Assembly (NCBI GenBank): GCA_010094025.1
Contig: ML991890.1
Coordinates: 1-43,326 of the forward strand
DNA length: 43,326 nucleotides
Source: Viridothelium virens
Lineage: Eukaryota; Ascomycota; Dothideomycetes; Trypetheliales; Trypetheliaceae
Direction: 5' to 3'
The position numbers and the translations under genes are program-made. Positions 20,101 through 33,413 of the stretch are shown in pieces; positions within the stretch are counted from its first letter, which is position 1; the number at the start of each line of letters is the position of its first letter. The notes beneath the pieces were generated by a model. It did not search any database. It was not told where the DNA came from and saw only the letters and a program-made list of their open reading frames with translations.

Positions 20101-23100
20101 TTGAGGTTGACACTATGCCAGAATTCAAAAATATTGTCTCCTCCGACGACCTGAAATCCTCAAACAAGCACTTGTTCCAGCTAAAATTCGTGAAGGTCAA
20201 CAAGGATTCTCCGGAGTTCTTGTCCACTTATGAGGGGATTGCCACCAATCTTGATGTCTCTGTGTCGACAATTAACGTGATCGTCACTCGGAAGACCTTG
20301 CTGACGCTGCTGGATTTTGTTCTCTTAACCTTCACCAACCAGGAGCAGCCGACTAGTGCTGACGATACGCGAAAAGTCACTCATTCAGAGGGTCAACAGC
20401 AGCACGAGCCTACCCCTGCCAAGGCCGACGAGACCGAAAAGATAAGAATCAAGGCCAATTTGACAAGAGTTGCTGTTATTCTGAACAATGACGGCATTAG
20501 ACTTGCGACGCTCAGTTTGACTACTGCGAATGTTGGCATCTTCTTGATGGGTAGTAAAATGCAAATAGGGGCAAGGCTTGGCAATCTATCACTCGTCGAC
20601 GATGTCAACCAAGGCGTATCACCTGATTCTTCATTCAGACAGCTTGTCAGCATACAAGGTGATGAATTGGCTGACTTCAGATATGAGACCTTTGACGCTG
20701 CCTCGAACTCATATCCGGGTTTCGACTCGTCCATCTTTTTGAGGTCAGGATCGCTGAAAGTGAATTTCGTCACAGAACCCTTCAGGAAAATAATGGAATT
20801 CGGAGTCAAATTTGGTAAGATGCAAGCCGTCTTCAATGCCGCTCGGCAGGCTGCAGCAGAGCAGGCCAGTGAGCTTCAAGAACGGGCAAATAAGATGCAT
20901 TTTGACATTCTCGTCAAAACGCCAATTGTTGTCTTCCCCCAAATGGTCATCAGCGATCGAGCGGAAAGAGATCAGCTCACTGCATATCTCGGGGAAATTT
21001 ACGCCAGCAATAGCTTCGTGCCATTGGATGATTCGAAACAGTCGGATGTGGCAAATAAACTAACGGCTGGCATCAACAAGATTCGACTGACATCACTGTT
21101 CCACTATCCAGATCAAAAGTCTGAGGAACTAGAGCTTATTGACAAAGTCGATATCGATTTCAAGGTGACGTACATCCAACACAAGCCAGGCTTTAAACGT
21201 CCCGATCTAGAAATTGAAGGATCGATGTCTAATATCAATTTAAGAATCACCCAAGAGCAATTGAAGTTCATCCTTTACCTATCTAGAACAATCCCTGCCG
21301 CATTTGCTACAGACCCTAGCGGTGTTGAAGAACAGGTAGAGGAGGAATTGCCGGATTCTACAGTGAAGCCAGCCAAGGCAATAACGGATACTTACCACAG
21401 CGAACAGCTTCAAAGTCCAAACGTCGCAACCGATCTTGGGCCGGAGCTTGGTCCTGGCGGAGAATCGTGGACCAAGCTCGATCTAACGTTCAAGGTAGGA
21501 GCTGTTAGCCTTGAGTTGATAAATGGCAAGCCCTCAGAACCGGTCGGAGATCTCGAAGCTGCTAGTCTTTCCAAATTTTCTTTGAACGAAACCAGCATCA
21601 AGATGCGCATGATGAGCGACGGATCGTTGGAGTCAGAATTGCTAGTCCAGTCATTTACAATCAAGGACACTCGAACGCGAGAGACAAACAAGTTCCGTAA
21701 GATCATGTCTCTAATCAACAACGATGTGAAACAGCAATTCATGGCTAGTGTTTCTATCTCTGGAGGGAAAGACCGGCATCTGATCGCCCTTTTGACTGTG
21801 GACAGTCCGCGAGTAATTTTGGCCCTTGACTACCTATTCGCTGTGAAATCTTTTCTGGACGCCGGTCTGGCTAGCAATGAGTCCACAGCGATTGAGGATG
21901 AGGATGCCGATGCGGACGATGGTGAGTCCGGAAAGAGCGATCAATCTCACGCTGTTACGCAACAGAAGCCGAGCGCCGCTGTAGAGAAACAAGAAGATGC
22001 GAAAGATGAGGCGATGACGATGTCCTACCGCGTGAACGTGGTGGATGCGCAAGTCGTGCTTATTGCTAATCCAGCTATATCCAACTCCGAGGCCGTAGTC
22101 CTCAGCACCAAGCAAGTGCTGGTGTCTCAACAGCATGCTATGACCCTTCAAGTCGAAAAAATCGGCATGTTCCTCTGTCGAATGGACAGATTTGACGACT
22201 CGCGTCTTCGCATTTTGGACGACTTCAGCATTCAGACATCGCTTGATATGGGCTCACAAGCCAAGGACGCGTCAGTCATGAGCATCTATGTCGACATCGA
22301 GCCCTTAGTCCTTCGGTTATCTTTGAGGGACATCTTACTTGCTATGCAGGTCTTTAGTAGGGCCTCTGCAATGTCTGCACCTGAAAATTCTAGCATGGAA
22401 GGGGATGAGCCACAAAAGATAAAAGAACTCAAAGGAGCACCAGCTGGAGAAAAAAAGAAGTCGACTGTAGCAAAGGGTGGGTCCACCGTAGGAAAGCCTA
22501 CGGCCAAGACCATTAGCACAAAACGGTCAAAGACTACCGCCCCCGAGCAAACCCAGCCTCAGAGCTCAGAGATCATAAAACACGAGGAGATGAAAGTTGC
22601 TTTCGCTGGCATCCGGGTTGTCTTGATTGGAGATCTCCATGAACTTCCAATACTAGATTGGAGCGTGAAAAAGTTTGACGTTGATGTCCGAGACTGGTCT
22701 TCTACCATGACTGCTGATACCAGCATTGACACGTACTTCAATGTCTACAACTTCTCCAAATCTGCATGGGAACCACTTATTGAGCTATGGTCCATGGGTT
22801 TTCATATGTCTAAAGAGCAGGGCACAGAATTGCTTTCGCTCGATGTTTACTCACGAAAATCACTCGAAATCACTGTGACTTCGGCAACTATCGCGCTTGC
22901 ATCAAAATCAGCCCAATTCTTATCGACAGATGAGGACGTTCTCTCGAAACCTCGAGGCACAGATGCACCTTACCGGATTCGGAACTACACCGGATTTGAC
23001 ATGAACATCTGGGCCGTGGGCGACGACACAGGTTCGGAAGCAGCTGCTAAATTGTCTGACGGCCAAGAAATTCCGTGGCGATTCGAGGATCCTACTGTGA

Positions 23101-26100
23101 CCAGAGAGACGCTGGCTCCCGAGGGGGCTACCGGAGTCGTTGGCATCTTGCTCGAAGGGAGCGGGTTTAAGAGCATCGATCGGATACCAGTCAATAGAGA
23201 GGGTGAAACTCTCTACGCTCTAAATCCACGCAAAGATAAGGTTCTTCACCGGATGCTCGTCGATGTCAAGCTTGGGGGTGATAACGTTAAATACATTACT
23301 TTCCGGTCTCCGTTGTTGGTGGAGAATAACACCCAAATACCCGTGGAGATTGGAGTTTTCAGTCCGGAAGAGGGTCACTTACTCAAAATCGAAAAGATTG
23401 CTCCGGGAGAAGGTCGCCCTGCCCCTGTTGGCGCTGCTTTCATGCACTCTCTTGTTGTCCGTCCTGACCAAGGTTTTGGCTACACTTGGTCGAATGAGAG
23501 ACTGTTCTGGAGAGAACTTTTGAAGAAGTCAACGCGCACCATCACCTGCCAAGGCGAACATGGTGATCAACAATCGCCTCCTTTCTATTTCCAAATGAAT
23601 GCAACTTTCAACAAGAACGATCCATTAACAGGTGTCTATCCGTACATGCGAGTCCGACTGTCTGCGCCAGTGGAGATACAAAACCTGCTGCCTTTTGACT
23701 TCAAGTACCGTATATACGACAAGAATACCAAAAAGGACTGGACGAATTTCCTCAGAAAGGGTGGAGTGAGTCCGGTCCACGTTGTGGAACTATCTCACTT
23801 GCTATTGATGAGCATTGACATGCAAGACACGCCTTTCAAGCAGAGTGAGTTTGCAATTATTAACTCTTCTGATCGTGAAGACTTCCGGCGGGAGAAGAAC
23901 CTCATTGTCAAAGATAACAACGACCTTACCTTGCGATTAAAGCTTCATTACTACAACATCCCAGACAGTGGTGGAGCCTTCAAAGTTACTGTCTATGCTC
24001 CCTACCTTGTGCTCAATAGGACCGGAATGGAGCTTGATGTTCGCAGCAAAGCTTTTATGGGATCAGCCAAAAGTGCGGCAGGCCAGGGCGTGTTCGCGAA
24101 TGCAGAGAACGATGCAGGCAAGGCGCAACCTTTCATGTTCTCCTTCCCGACCGATGACAGGAAGAATCGCGCCTTACTCAAGGTCGACGATTCAGCATGG
24201 AGTAAACCTCAAAGCTTTGATGCTATTGGAAGTAATTACGATGTCACTTTGCAATCCTCCAGCGATCGGTCACAAATGCACGCCGGTGTTACAGTCGAGG
24301 AAGGCGAGGGAAAGGTAAGCATTTGTCAACTGACTCCTTCACAAGCTGCTTACTCTCTACGATAGTACAAGTTGACCAAAGTGGTCACCATTGCCCCTCG
24401 CTTCATACTCAAGAATAAGATTGGCGAAGACCTCAACATTAGAGAACCGGGCTCTTCCGATGTTATGACTGCTAAAAATAGCGATCTGTTACCGCTCAAA
24501 TTTCTTCGTCAAAGCGTCGGTCAGCAGCTGAGTCTGTGCTTCCCAGGCATGAACAACCAGTGGTCGTCTCCGTTCGACATCGCGAACGTAGGTACCGTTC
24601 ACGTCAAGATTGCGAAAGCAGGCCAGCGGCAACAACTTGTTCGAATCGAAATCTTAATGGAAGCTGCCACGATTTTCCTCCATGTGAGCGTGGAGACCAA
24701 GCACTGGCCATTCTCGATGCGAAACGAAAGTGATACCGAATTTTTGTTCTGGCAGTCCAATCCAAATGTGGATGAGGATGAGGAAGATCGGGGATCTGGG
24801 TGGCGACCAATCAAGTATCGCCTTCCTCCAAGGAGCATCATGCCATACGCTTGGGACTATCCCGCAGCAAAGAATAAGGATCTTGTCATCGCCGCCAACA
24901 AGAAGGAACGCCATGTCAAACTTGCGGAGATTGGAAATCAGATACCGTTCAAGATTCCCCCTTCACAGAATCAGAGCCGCGGCCGCATTGTTGATATCAA
25001 TGTTGTAGCTGACGGGCCTACTCAGACGCTCGTGTTATCCAATTACAAGCAGTCCAAAAGCTTGTACAAACAGAAGTCTGCTACTGCTTCTCAGTCGACT
25101 TCAGCTGGCTTCGAGGTTAAAGACATTGAAAGTGATGTGACTCTCAAAGCCCAATTACGACTTGCAGGGATTGGCGTATCGCTAGTCAATCGACAGCTAC
25201 GGGAACTCGTCTACGTGACACTACGTGACATTGAGCTCAAGTATACCGACTCGAAGCTATACCAGACGCTTAATTCAACTGTCAAATGGATCCAGATCGA
25301 CAATCAGCTCTACGGTGGGATCTTCCCGATCTTATTCTATCCCAGTGTCGTCCCGAAAACAGGGAAGGACATGGAACAACATCCGATCTTCCACTCGATG
25401 ATCACACGTGTCAAAGACGATTCTTACGGTGTTCTTTACATCAAATACTTCACAGTGCTCTTGCAGCAGATGACTATTGAAATCGATGAAGATTTCATTT
25501 TTGCGTTACTCGATTTCACGAAGGTTCCTGGAGCATCGTGGTCTGAAGAGAAGGAGGGCAAGCTGTGTGATACACACTTGGACATTCCTGAACCTAAGCA
25601 AGAGCAAGGTGGACAAGACATTTACTTTGAGCTACTGCACCTTCAGCCGATGCAGTTCGATCTCTCTTTCGTCAGAACTGAGCGCATCAACGCCGAGGAC
25701 ACTGGCAGTCCTTCAAATCCATTTATGTTCGCAGTCAATGTCCTCACCATGTCCATCGGCAATGTCAATGATGCTCCGATTCGATATAACGCTTTGCTAT
25801 TGGAGAATGCCAGAGTCACGGTCAATGCGCTTACGAACAACATCAAGAGTCATTATGTGCAAGAGAGTCTCCGCCAAGTACATGTTGTTCTGGGTTCTGC
25901 GGACTTCCTTGGTAACCCGGTCGGCCTGTTCAACAACGTCAGCTCTGGAGTCGCTGATATTTTCTACGAACCCTACCAGGGCCTCGTCATGACTGGTGAC
26001 CGGCCCCAAGAGCTCGGAATCGGAATCGCGAAAGGAGCTTCCAGCTTTGTCAAGAAATCGGTCTTTGGCTTGTCCGACAGTGTCTCCAAATTCACGGGGA

Positions 26101-26837
26101 GCATATCCAAAGGTCTAGCTGCCGCGACCATGGACAAAGAATTCCAAGACCAGCGCAGAATGTCCCGGTCGCGCAACCGGCCGAAGCACGCGCTCTACGG
26201 TATTACCTCCGGCGGCAACGCTTTCGGAAGTAGCTTGGCAAGTGGAATTGGAGGTTTAGCTAGGCATCCGCTCGAAGGTGCGGAAAAAGAGGGCTTGCAA
26301 GGTTTCGTCAAGGGCGTTGGCAAGGGTTTCTTGGGCCTTGCTACCAAGCCCGCGATCGGCGCCTTCGATTTGGCGTCCAACATTTCCGAGGGCGTGCGCA
26401 ATACGACCACCGTGTTTGACCAAGAGGGCTTGGACCGCGTCCGCTTGACTCGGTTCATCGGCACTGATGGTATCGTGAGACAGTACTCACAGCGGGAGGC
26501 ACTTGGCCAGTTTTGGTTGAAGACAATAGATAACGGGAAGTATTTCAACGAGGACTACATCGCGCATCTCGAGCTCCCAGGCAAGGATATGCTGGTCATG
26601 CTTACATACAATGCCATCATGCTGGTGAGGACGAAGAAGTTGACAACGGAGTGGGATGTCGCGCTCAAGGACATTCAGACTATCAGCAAGGAACGGACAG
26701 GCATGAGCATCACACTCAAGGGAGGCACGAATGGGCCTTTCATCCCTGTGCAGGATGAAGGTAGCAGAAATTGGTTGTATCGGCAGGTTGGTGTTGCAGT
26801 GACGGCATATAATGACAAATGGAGTGCGAAGGGATGA
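17172..26837 (+). CDS. vps13: VPS13 bridge-type lipid transfer protein
   Basis: This is a very large protein that moves lipids between membranes at contact sites; in yeast it acts at endosome, mitochondrion, vacuole and prospore membranes. Exons are 17172-24314 and 24366-26837, giving about 3,204 residues, as expected for fungal VPS13. The N-terminal chorein domain begins MLEGLVANLLNRFLG and includes NFDPKQLNVGIWSGDVKL and IPWSNLRGKPVRV. The long central part consists of repeating beta-rich groove segments with acidic linkers. An SHR-BD/VAB-like region begins near residue 1930 (PYRIRNYTGFDMNIW). The C-terminal part has the VPS13_C/ATG2_C-like helices from about 2915 (EPYQGLVMTGDRPQE, GIAKGASSFVKKSVFG) and a final PH-like domain. 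The single 51-nt intron (24315-24365, GTAAGC donor, TAG acceptor) contains in-frame stops, so two long frames must be joined. One gene, not two. Confidence 0.97.
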
Positions 26838-27034
26838 GGCAGATTGATGAATGATGTTGTCGCACACGAGACATGCTTCATATGAGAGCTTTTAATGCTA
26901 TGGTTATGCACAGGAATATGTTCTGCGCTTGGCGGCAGTTTCTAAATCAATCCTGAGCGTTTAGAAGGTCTATTGAGCAGCTGTACATAGTCTAGTCCTA
27001 TCTGCAGATTACAGAATCGTCGCCATTGCTTGAT

Positions 27035-28243
27035 TCAGTGAAAATATCTCCATGCTGTTCCCCTCACCTTCTCCCATGCTAGATCAAGCGCCTGGACGAC
27101 GTCATCTGGCAATGGGCCTTTCTCTAGGTCGACCATGTTCTGTTCCATATGCTTGGTGGAGCTTGCACCGATGAGAATGGCATCGCCGTTTTGCCTCTTC
27201 ATCTGTGAGTGGTGAGTCATCCACCTAAGCGCACATTCGGCCTCAGTGAGTCCATGCTTTTTCACAGCCGGTCGAATGATGTCCAGGGCTTCGAAGTATG
27301 GCTCGTTCCAGTACCGCGTCCGGTACATTTTTCCCTGCCATCTTTCGGGATCGAATCTGCTGCCTTCTTCGATATCGCCGCCGTCTCCGCCCTTGCTCTC
27401 TCTCGTGTACCGGTCCGTAAGGTAGCCTCCAGCCAAGGGGTTGTAGGCGAAATATGCGATGCCATAGTGACGTAAGCAAGGAAACAATTCGTGTTCTACT
27501 GTGCGGTGGATCGCATTATACACGCCTTGGTACACAGATGGCTTGATCCAGCCGTGTCGATCGCAGAGTTCGCAGATTTGAGCAACTTCCCATGCCATAT
27601 AGTTACTGATGCCAAAGCGTGTGAAATAGCCTTCCTTGTAGAGATCATTGACGGCTTTCATGGTCTCATCATAAGGAGTCGTCCTGTCTGGACCGTGAAG
27701 GTACCACATGTCTAGCTTATCGACTTTGAGCGCTTGCAGTGACTCCATTAGTTTCTTGCGGAGACCCTCAGCGTCATGCCTCATCTGCAAGTCCCAGTTG
27801 CTATTACTAGAGCTGCCCTTTCCCGCTGCAAGTTGATGGTCAGATTTTGTCTAGAAGTGGTTCATTATTTCGAGCTCTACTCACCGGTGGGATAGTACTT
27901 GGTATCAATCACAATACCGCGTTTTCTAAGATCAAGATCTCCGAGCATCGTCTCTGAACTCCCTTCTCCATATACTCGAGCAGAGTCTATCTCATTGTGT
28001 CCATGCTTCTGGAATATGTCGAGAATCGCGGATGCTTCCTCAAGGGTCTGTTGCTGTTGTTAGAATGAATAGTGCAGCCAACAGCATGGCGATAAATACA
28101 TGAACACGAGCCTGCTCGGCACCTATGTCATGTTAGCCGGTGTCAACTCGAGGCACTACATAGAATTTAGAACACCTACCCTTCTTGCCGATTGTCATGG
28201 CGCCAAAGACCACATTCACGGCCGATTTCTGAGCAGTAGTCAT
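27035..28243 (-). CDS. Aldo-keto reductase, AKR7/aflatoxin-aldehyde-reductase-like
   Basis: This is a cytosolic NADPH-dependent reductase of aldehydes, related to aflatoxin B1 aldehyde reductases; the true substrate is unknown. Exons are 28243-28180, 28122-28100, 28047-27885 and 27825-27035, giving 346 residues. Exon 2 is only 23 nt. The start MTTAQKSAVNVVFGAMTIG is the first beta strand. The expected tetrad is D50, Y55 (in EIDSARVYGEG), K79 (IDTKYYP) and H127 (WYLHGPD). Downstream, FGISNYMAWEV and YNPLAGGYLT are family motifs, and the NADPH-binding ILIGASSTKHMEQN is near the end. For exon 3, two nearby CAG acceptors are possible; the later one leaves ARVHTLEEASAIL and suits the branch site better. 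It converges on VPS13 with 197 bp between stops and diverges from the SET-domain gene. Confidence 0.9.
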
Positions 28244-28751
28244 AGTGACAGTGAAGCTGGTTCTTCTAGGATAGGACGAATTTATTGATACTATGAGTAG
28301 AGCGACTTGTGACAAAAGACTAAATAGAAAAATTTGAGTCCATAAAGGGAGAAAAGATTCTTAAATTCATGGTATCGGAGCTGTTGTTTTACAAAAGCCG
28401 CTGATGGTCGTCATAGACTCGGATTTAGGTCATACCTCCATAAAACCAAACGCACACTGCAGGTGATCCTCACCACCGCTGAAAAATCTTCGAGGTATGC
28501 CTCTCGACGAGGAAACCAAGAGCGATCTCCGACATTCCGATTTCTAAGGAGATGAGTACTCATGGAGGGTGATGGGAGATGATCCGGAATGTTGTCGCTG
28601 GAACGTGGTCGCCCCCGGTACGATGAACCGCCAAGATTTTGTCCGGCACCACGATTATGTATCTTGCCCTTTTAAAAATCACCACGCGACCTCAATGCAC
28701 CACTCACGAAAATGGGCTGGGCTCCAGCCGATATAGGTGCTCTTAAGAATC
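28244..28751. other. Divergent promoter region, aldo-keto reductase / SET gene
   Basis: This 508-bp interval lies between two divergent starts. A TTTTAAAAAT-type AT-rich block at about 28670 sits some 80 bp before the SET-gene start and could serve as core promoter. I see no other feature. Confidence 0.45.
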
Positions 28752-31205
28752 ATGTTAGAGTGCCTGACGGCATTCCAACAATGGTTCACGGCCAATGGGG
28801 GCTGGCTGCATTCGGACCTTGAACTAGCCCATGAGAAGGAATTGGGCGTCCATGTCCGTGTCAAGCATGGTGCGTCCCTGGGGCCAGACACGCGTGTGTG
28901 TTCCTGTCCCGCTTCACTTTCATTCTCGTGCCTGGACGCAGTAGCGTCTTCCTCGCAGCCAGGCTCCAATCCACCATGGCTTGCCTTGGCTGCTTCTCTG
29001 CCTCCAGAGCCGGTGGGCTGGTTTTTCCTGGTCCATGAGTATTTGGCATCGGCGTCTTCGTTTTGGAAGCCATACATAGACACTTTGCCATCTCCCTCTG
29101 CAGCGGAGCAACTGGGAACGCTTGTATACTTCAAGGATGAAGATCTTCAATGGCTTGGAGGTACTAATCTGCTGGCCGCCCATTGGCAGCGAACAAAGGC
29201 CTGGCAAGTCTACTGGGAGGAGGGTTTGGACATCCTCCGAAAATATCATTGGCCGGTAGAGAAGTACACCTGGTGAGTCTCGCAGTTACACTCAGGAGAT
29301 ATTTCATCAAGAGAGTCTCTTGCTACAATCTTTACATGTGAAGCTGACAGTATTGCTAAGGCGCCTCTTCCAATGGGCTGCTACAGTCTATACTTCTCGA
29401 AGTTTTACATCTCAATGGCTCAAGGGCGATGCTGCTGAGTATTCTTCTGTAGACCCGGCTCGCGCCCCCGACACCAGCCCTTACGATCTCCAAAGACCAA
29501 AGAATCAAAGTATGTCTCGCGATTCATTTCTTGCTTCGGAGAGCGCAAATATTTTCGCGGGGTAATATCAACTCTTTGAGAAGCTCATGAAGTTGACATT
29601 GACGTAACTTTTCCATCTCAATTCATTTGACTGACATAACAATCAAGAAACATACAGAGCATATTTTCGAACGCAGGGACACGAACCAACTGCCGTGACG
29701 GTAACGCTTCCGTCCGCTAATGGTCCGTTTCAGGTTCTTTTCCCAATCCTTGACGCATTCAATCATGACCATTCGGCGGAGGTCAATTGGTCCTTTGAGA
29801 AAGACTCGTTTACCATGACAGTGGAAGAACCTAAGAAGCAAGGCGAAGAAGTTTTCAATAATTATGGTAGGAAAGCGAATGAAGAACGTAAGTACTATGT
29901 TCATCTTTCTGCCGTGTGATAACATGCTGGGATGAGTTGGACTTGGACTGACTCGAGCTAGTACTTATGGGTTATGGCTTCTGCGTATCTCAGAATCCTT
30001 GGGATCGATTTGCACTTGCCTTCAGACCACCACCAGTGACGGTACAAAATAAATTACGAAGCACGCGACCGGAGCTATTTGATGCAAATGGATGGGACTC
30101 TTCTGCAGGCACTTTCTATCTCCCGAGTCCAAGGTACTTAGCTCAAAGTTACTACCATGACCCTTTCTCCTTCTGGAGTGCACTGCCACCCACCTTGGTT
30201 GAGCTCTTATTTCACATGGTGATGCGAGAACGCGGCAAAGATGTATCCTTTGTCAATCTGAAGGACTATCTGATTGACAATAGGGCGTGTTGGGACATCT
30301 TTGCCATCTCGCGACAGTTCCTCGAGCAAGTCCAGCCAATGCTCGCTCGGATCACACTCGAGAAAAGCGTTCTGCCTTCAACACCAAAGAACAAATTACA
30401 AGCGAATGCCCAGATTTATCGGGATGGCCAGATCCGCATCCTCAATAGCGTGCTCAAAGGCATCCATACATTCGTGCAATCTGTCCGACCGATTCTCGAA
30501 CCCTTACACGATATATCTCAGCACGATTGCTGTTCGATGCTAATGACCCTTCCAGAGGTACTTGATATCTGGCAGCAGGCCTTCCCATCTGCACATCGAA
30601 ACTTCCTTGCCGGGATCGAGCGATCAGCCAACACCTCGGACGTGCATGTTCTCCAGCAGGCCGGATGGGAAGAAGACATCTGGACACTTTGGCTCTGTTG
30701 GCTCCTTATCATGCATGAAAAGGAGGATTTCGACAAGCACGGGACCAATGGCGAAAATGGTGACATCAGATCCAAAGCTCTGATCGGTGGCTGGACAGAC
30801 TGGCTACGGCATAGCTATCTTCCAGTCATTCTGGACCGTGTGCGTCGTGGCACCCTAGGTTCTGCAGACCCCCGTACTCGGTTCGAGGCTTTACGGGACG
30901 TCGATCTCGGGAACGAAGGAAATTTGGCCGAGACAGCTTTAGCAGATCTGGAAGATCATCTGAATGATCTTCTGGGTATCGTTCGCATGGCAGCAGACTT
31001 TATGCCAACGTCGCTGTGGGGAGACGCCATGTGGAGTGGAGATCTCATCGCAGTCTGGGGACTTAGGATCACCAAATACGAGTGTGTCGAGAGAAGCTTG
31101 TTACAAGATGATGACGGTGGGAAAGAAGGCGAAGAAGGTCTTTTGATGTATTTGCATCGAATGGACGGGAGACATGTCTGGCTTGAGGGGGAGTATAAGC
31201 CGTAG
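28752..31205 (+). CDS. SET-domain lysine methyltransferase (RKM/LSMT-like), four exons
   Basis: This is a protein lysine N-methyltransferase using S-adenosylmethionine, of the Rubisco-LSMT/SETD6/RKM group, which mostly modifies non-histone proteins such as ribosomal proteins. Exons are 28752-29272, 29361-29509, 29648-29887 and 29962-31205, giving 717 residues. The N-terminus AFQQWFTANGGWLHSDLEL is the usual split-SET opening. WAATVYTSRSF lies in the SET insert region. LFPILDAFNHDH (N262-H263) and, further on, NNYGRKANEELLMGYGF (about residues 290-306) carry the cofactor-binding NH and the active-site tyrosine region. The long C-terminal half (about residues 310-717) would be the substrate-binding helical domain. 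The splice at 29360/29361 (acceptor AAG) was chosen because it keeps YTWRLFQWAATV in frame. The start ATG at 28752 is the first good one, but an upstream exon is not excluded. The substrate is unknown. Confidence 0.88.
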
Positions 31206-31286
31206 GACACGCATTGTATCCTTGGATACAAGACCGCGGTTGGCGAATGAGATGAGGATACAACCATAGAATAGATAGTATGCGAT

Positions 31287-33021
31287 TCACACCGCAGCTT
31301 TTGCCGCCTCCCTTGCTAATCGATACTGGGTGACTGCCGCCGTGACGGCACCTCGCGTTGGTGCTACCAAAGACTTTTCTGGAAGCGTGCTTGCCAGGCT
31401 GTCAAGGCTACTGAGATGAGTTCCCAGCTGAGACACTACCTCTCGCAACTCGTTCGCCCGTAACGCGTCACCCGACAGGTAGATATTCCAGAAACGCTTC
31501 AGCGTCCACACAAGCGTCTGATGCGAGGTTGTGAGCGCCTCTGCCGCGTTCGGCGGCGCGGTTGAGAAATCGAGCTGCCGTTGGCGGCGGAAGGCTTGAA
31601 GTGACCCCTGGGCCGCGATATTGAAGGCACGCGATTTTCTTAGATCTCCGTCGTCACCATCCTCGTCAGCGTCGACCTCGTCGTCATCGAGATCGTCCAC
31701 GTTGCTCATTCTATCGAGACGGATATCATGGACTACGTCATTTCGCACACTGTGAGCGACTTCTTTGGGCTTGAGTTTGGCAAATAGGGCTGCTTCGTTA
31801 GAAGCTGGGTCACGCTTGGATGTGGAAAAGAGCCGTTGATCTTTGATATCAAGAGCGACTCGGTTATCGGGCGCCTCTGCCTCGAGATCATGGAGCTGGA
31901 GGTCGAACGACTCGACTTCGCTGGGGTTGACATGAGACATCATGACCTGGCTGATATTGTTCAAGGCTTTGAGGGATTGCAACGCTTCACCAGTTGAAGC
32001 ACGCATTGTGATATCTGGCTGATTACCTTTGCGTTGACTATGGTTCTGCTCATTCCCTTCGAGATCGTCCCAGCGTGGGATATTGGCTTCTGCCGTGGCT
32101 GCACTGTAGTCTAGGTATTTGTCCAACTGGGCACTTCCAGAAACGTCCGCTGTCTTCTCACCACGAAGCTTTCTGTACAATTTACTATGCAGAAAGGCTT
32201 TCCAGAACCCAAGGTCACTGCCAAAAACCTTGGGCACTAGATCAGCATAGGCGCGTTTAACGACAGGGTGCTGCTGAAAAAGAAGCTCAATAACTTCGGC
32301 TGGTAGGTCTATCTTGCTCTCTCCATCAATAGTCTTTGTCCGAATCGAGGAGAAGACGTTGTGTTGACCAGGTCTTTGACCGTGTTCGGCCGCGAAGGAA
32401 CGTAACATTGGCAGTCTCGATGACCAGAAATCCTGAGTCAGGTCTCTGAGCGAGACAGACTGTGATTTATTCGCAATGGCGTGCAGTAACTCCTGAGCCA
32501 CGTCCGGCTTCTCTCGTGTTAAGGCTTCTTGAAGTCCAACATCTTTGATCAGCCGCACGTCCTCAGAATCATCCTGCGACGTGGAACCATCTGCAACTGC
32601 GCCTGACACCCCAGGTTTAGATCTATCAAGCCCGGAAGGTGTTCCAGGGGTGGCCTCTGGTTGTGTCTTGATATTCTTAATGAGATTTGATAGCTTTTCG
32701 GTAAAGGCGTCTTGGTCGGTTGCAGCAGAAGAGGAAGTGAAGTCGAATCTCAGCTTTTCCGGAGCCGCCGCTTCTGCTGATTGTGCGCTGATCATCACCG
32801 CCCGCTTGTCGCTCGTGGGTGGGGTGCGTTGAAGATCTGGAAGGAGTGAGACTATATCCTACTTGAGGTGATAGGGGACTGTTACTCGTAACATCCTTAA
32901 CAAATATTCCGACGGACTTGGATCCACCAGTCGATGTGTTTGGCGTCCACTCCACATGGTCTTGCTGCGACGAAAAGGCCAGTATTCCTGGCTGCTTCTT
33001 ATACGCCGCTCTGAAAGCCAT
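31287..33021 (-). CDS. tfb1: TFIIH core subunit TFB1/p62, two exons
   Basis: This is a subunit of the TFIIH core used in RNA polymerase II initiation and nucleotide excision repair, located in the nucleus. Exons are 33021-32886 and 32836-31287 (49-nt intron with a GTAACA donor), giving 561 residues. Residues 1 to about 103 form the PH/GLUE-like domain (KKQPGILAFSSQQDHVEWTP ... KLRFDF). Two BSD-type segments follow: DFWSSRLPMLRSFA (about 181-194), and a longer one with LPAEVIELLFQQHP through DLGFWKAFLHSKLYRKL (about 223-270), with the diagnostic Phe-Trp pair at about 256-257. An acidic linker (near DDDEVDADEDGDDGD) and a C-terminal helical region (TLKRFWNIYLSGD, QYRLAREAAKAAV) match TFB1. It is divergent to the KGD1 gene, 392 bp between starts, and its stop is 81 bp from the SET-gene stop. 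Confidence 0.9.
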
Positions 33022-33413
33022 GGCCTGCCAGCACGAGATGCCAACTCGTTGCCGCGAAATGGAGAACAAAATCGGAGCTGGCTCCTTAGTGGAAGTTGAG
33101 CCGGAGCATATTAAGCATCGCACCTTTGCTTGCGCTCCAGCCGCGACTCTCGTAGAAGCGAGGTGCTGCAGAAGACAAAAGGGCGAGTTGCTACGAGTAA
33201 TATTATGCAGGTAATCGGCTTAACGCGGCAAGGCAAGGCGGCTCGCGGAGGAGTGGCGGCGATCCCGTGGCAGTGACCACGAGCCCTTAGTAAAACCAAA
33301 ACCTCAAAGACCTGCGACCTTCCGCATTGTACAGAACTAGTCATTACAATCTTCATTTCTGACTGTGTCAGATACGCTCACACCTCTTCATAATTCCTCG
33401 ACTCCCCCCTTGC
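33022..33413. other. Divergent promoter region, TFB1 / KGD1
   Basis: This compact 392-bp interval must drive both a nuclear transcription/repair gene and a TCA-cycle gene. No other gene is visible; GC-rich sequence at about 33220-33270 could hold binding sites, but I cannot name one. Confidence 0.5.

Noticed and set aside
17172-26837. Two separate VPS13-like genes, because the frame breaks near 24365
   Set aside because: The break is a normal 51-nt intron with good donor and acceptor, and splicing restores a continuous family sequence.
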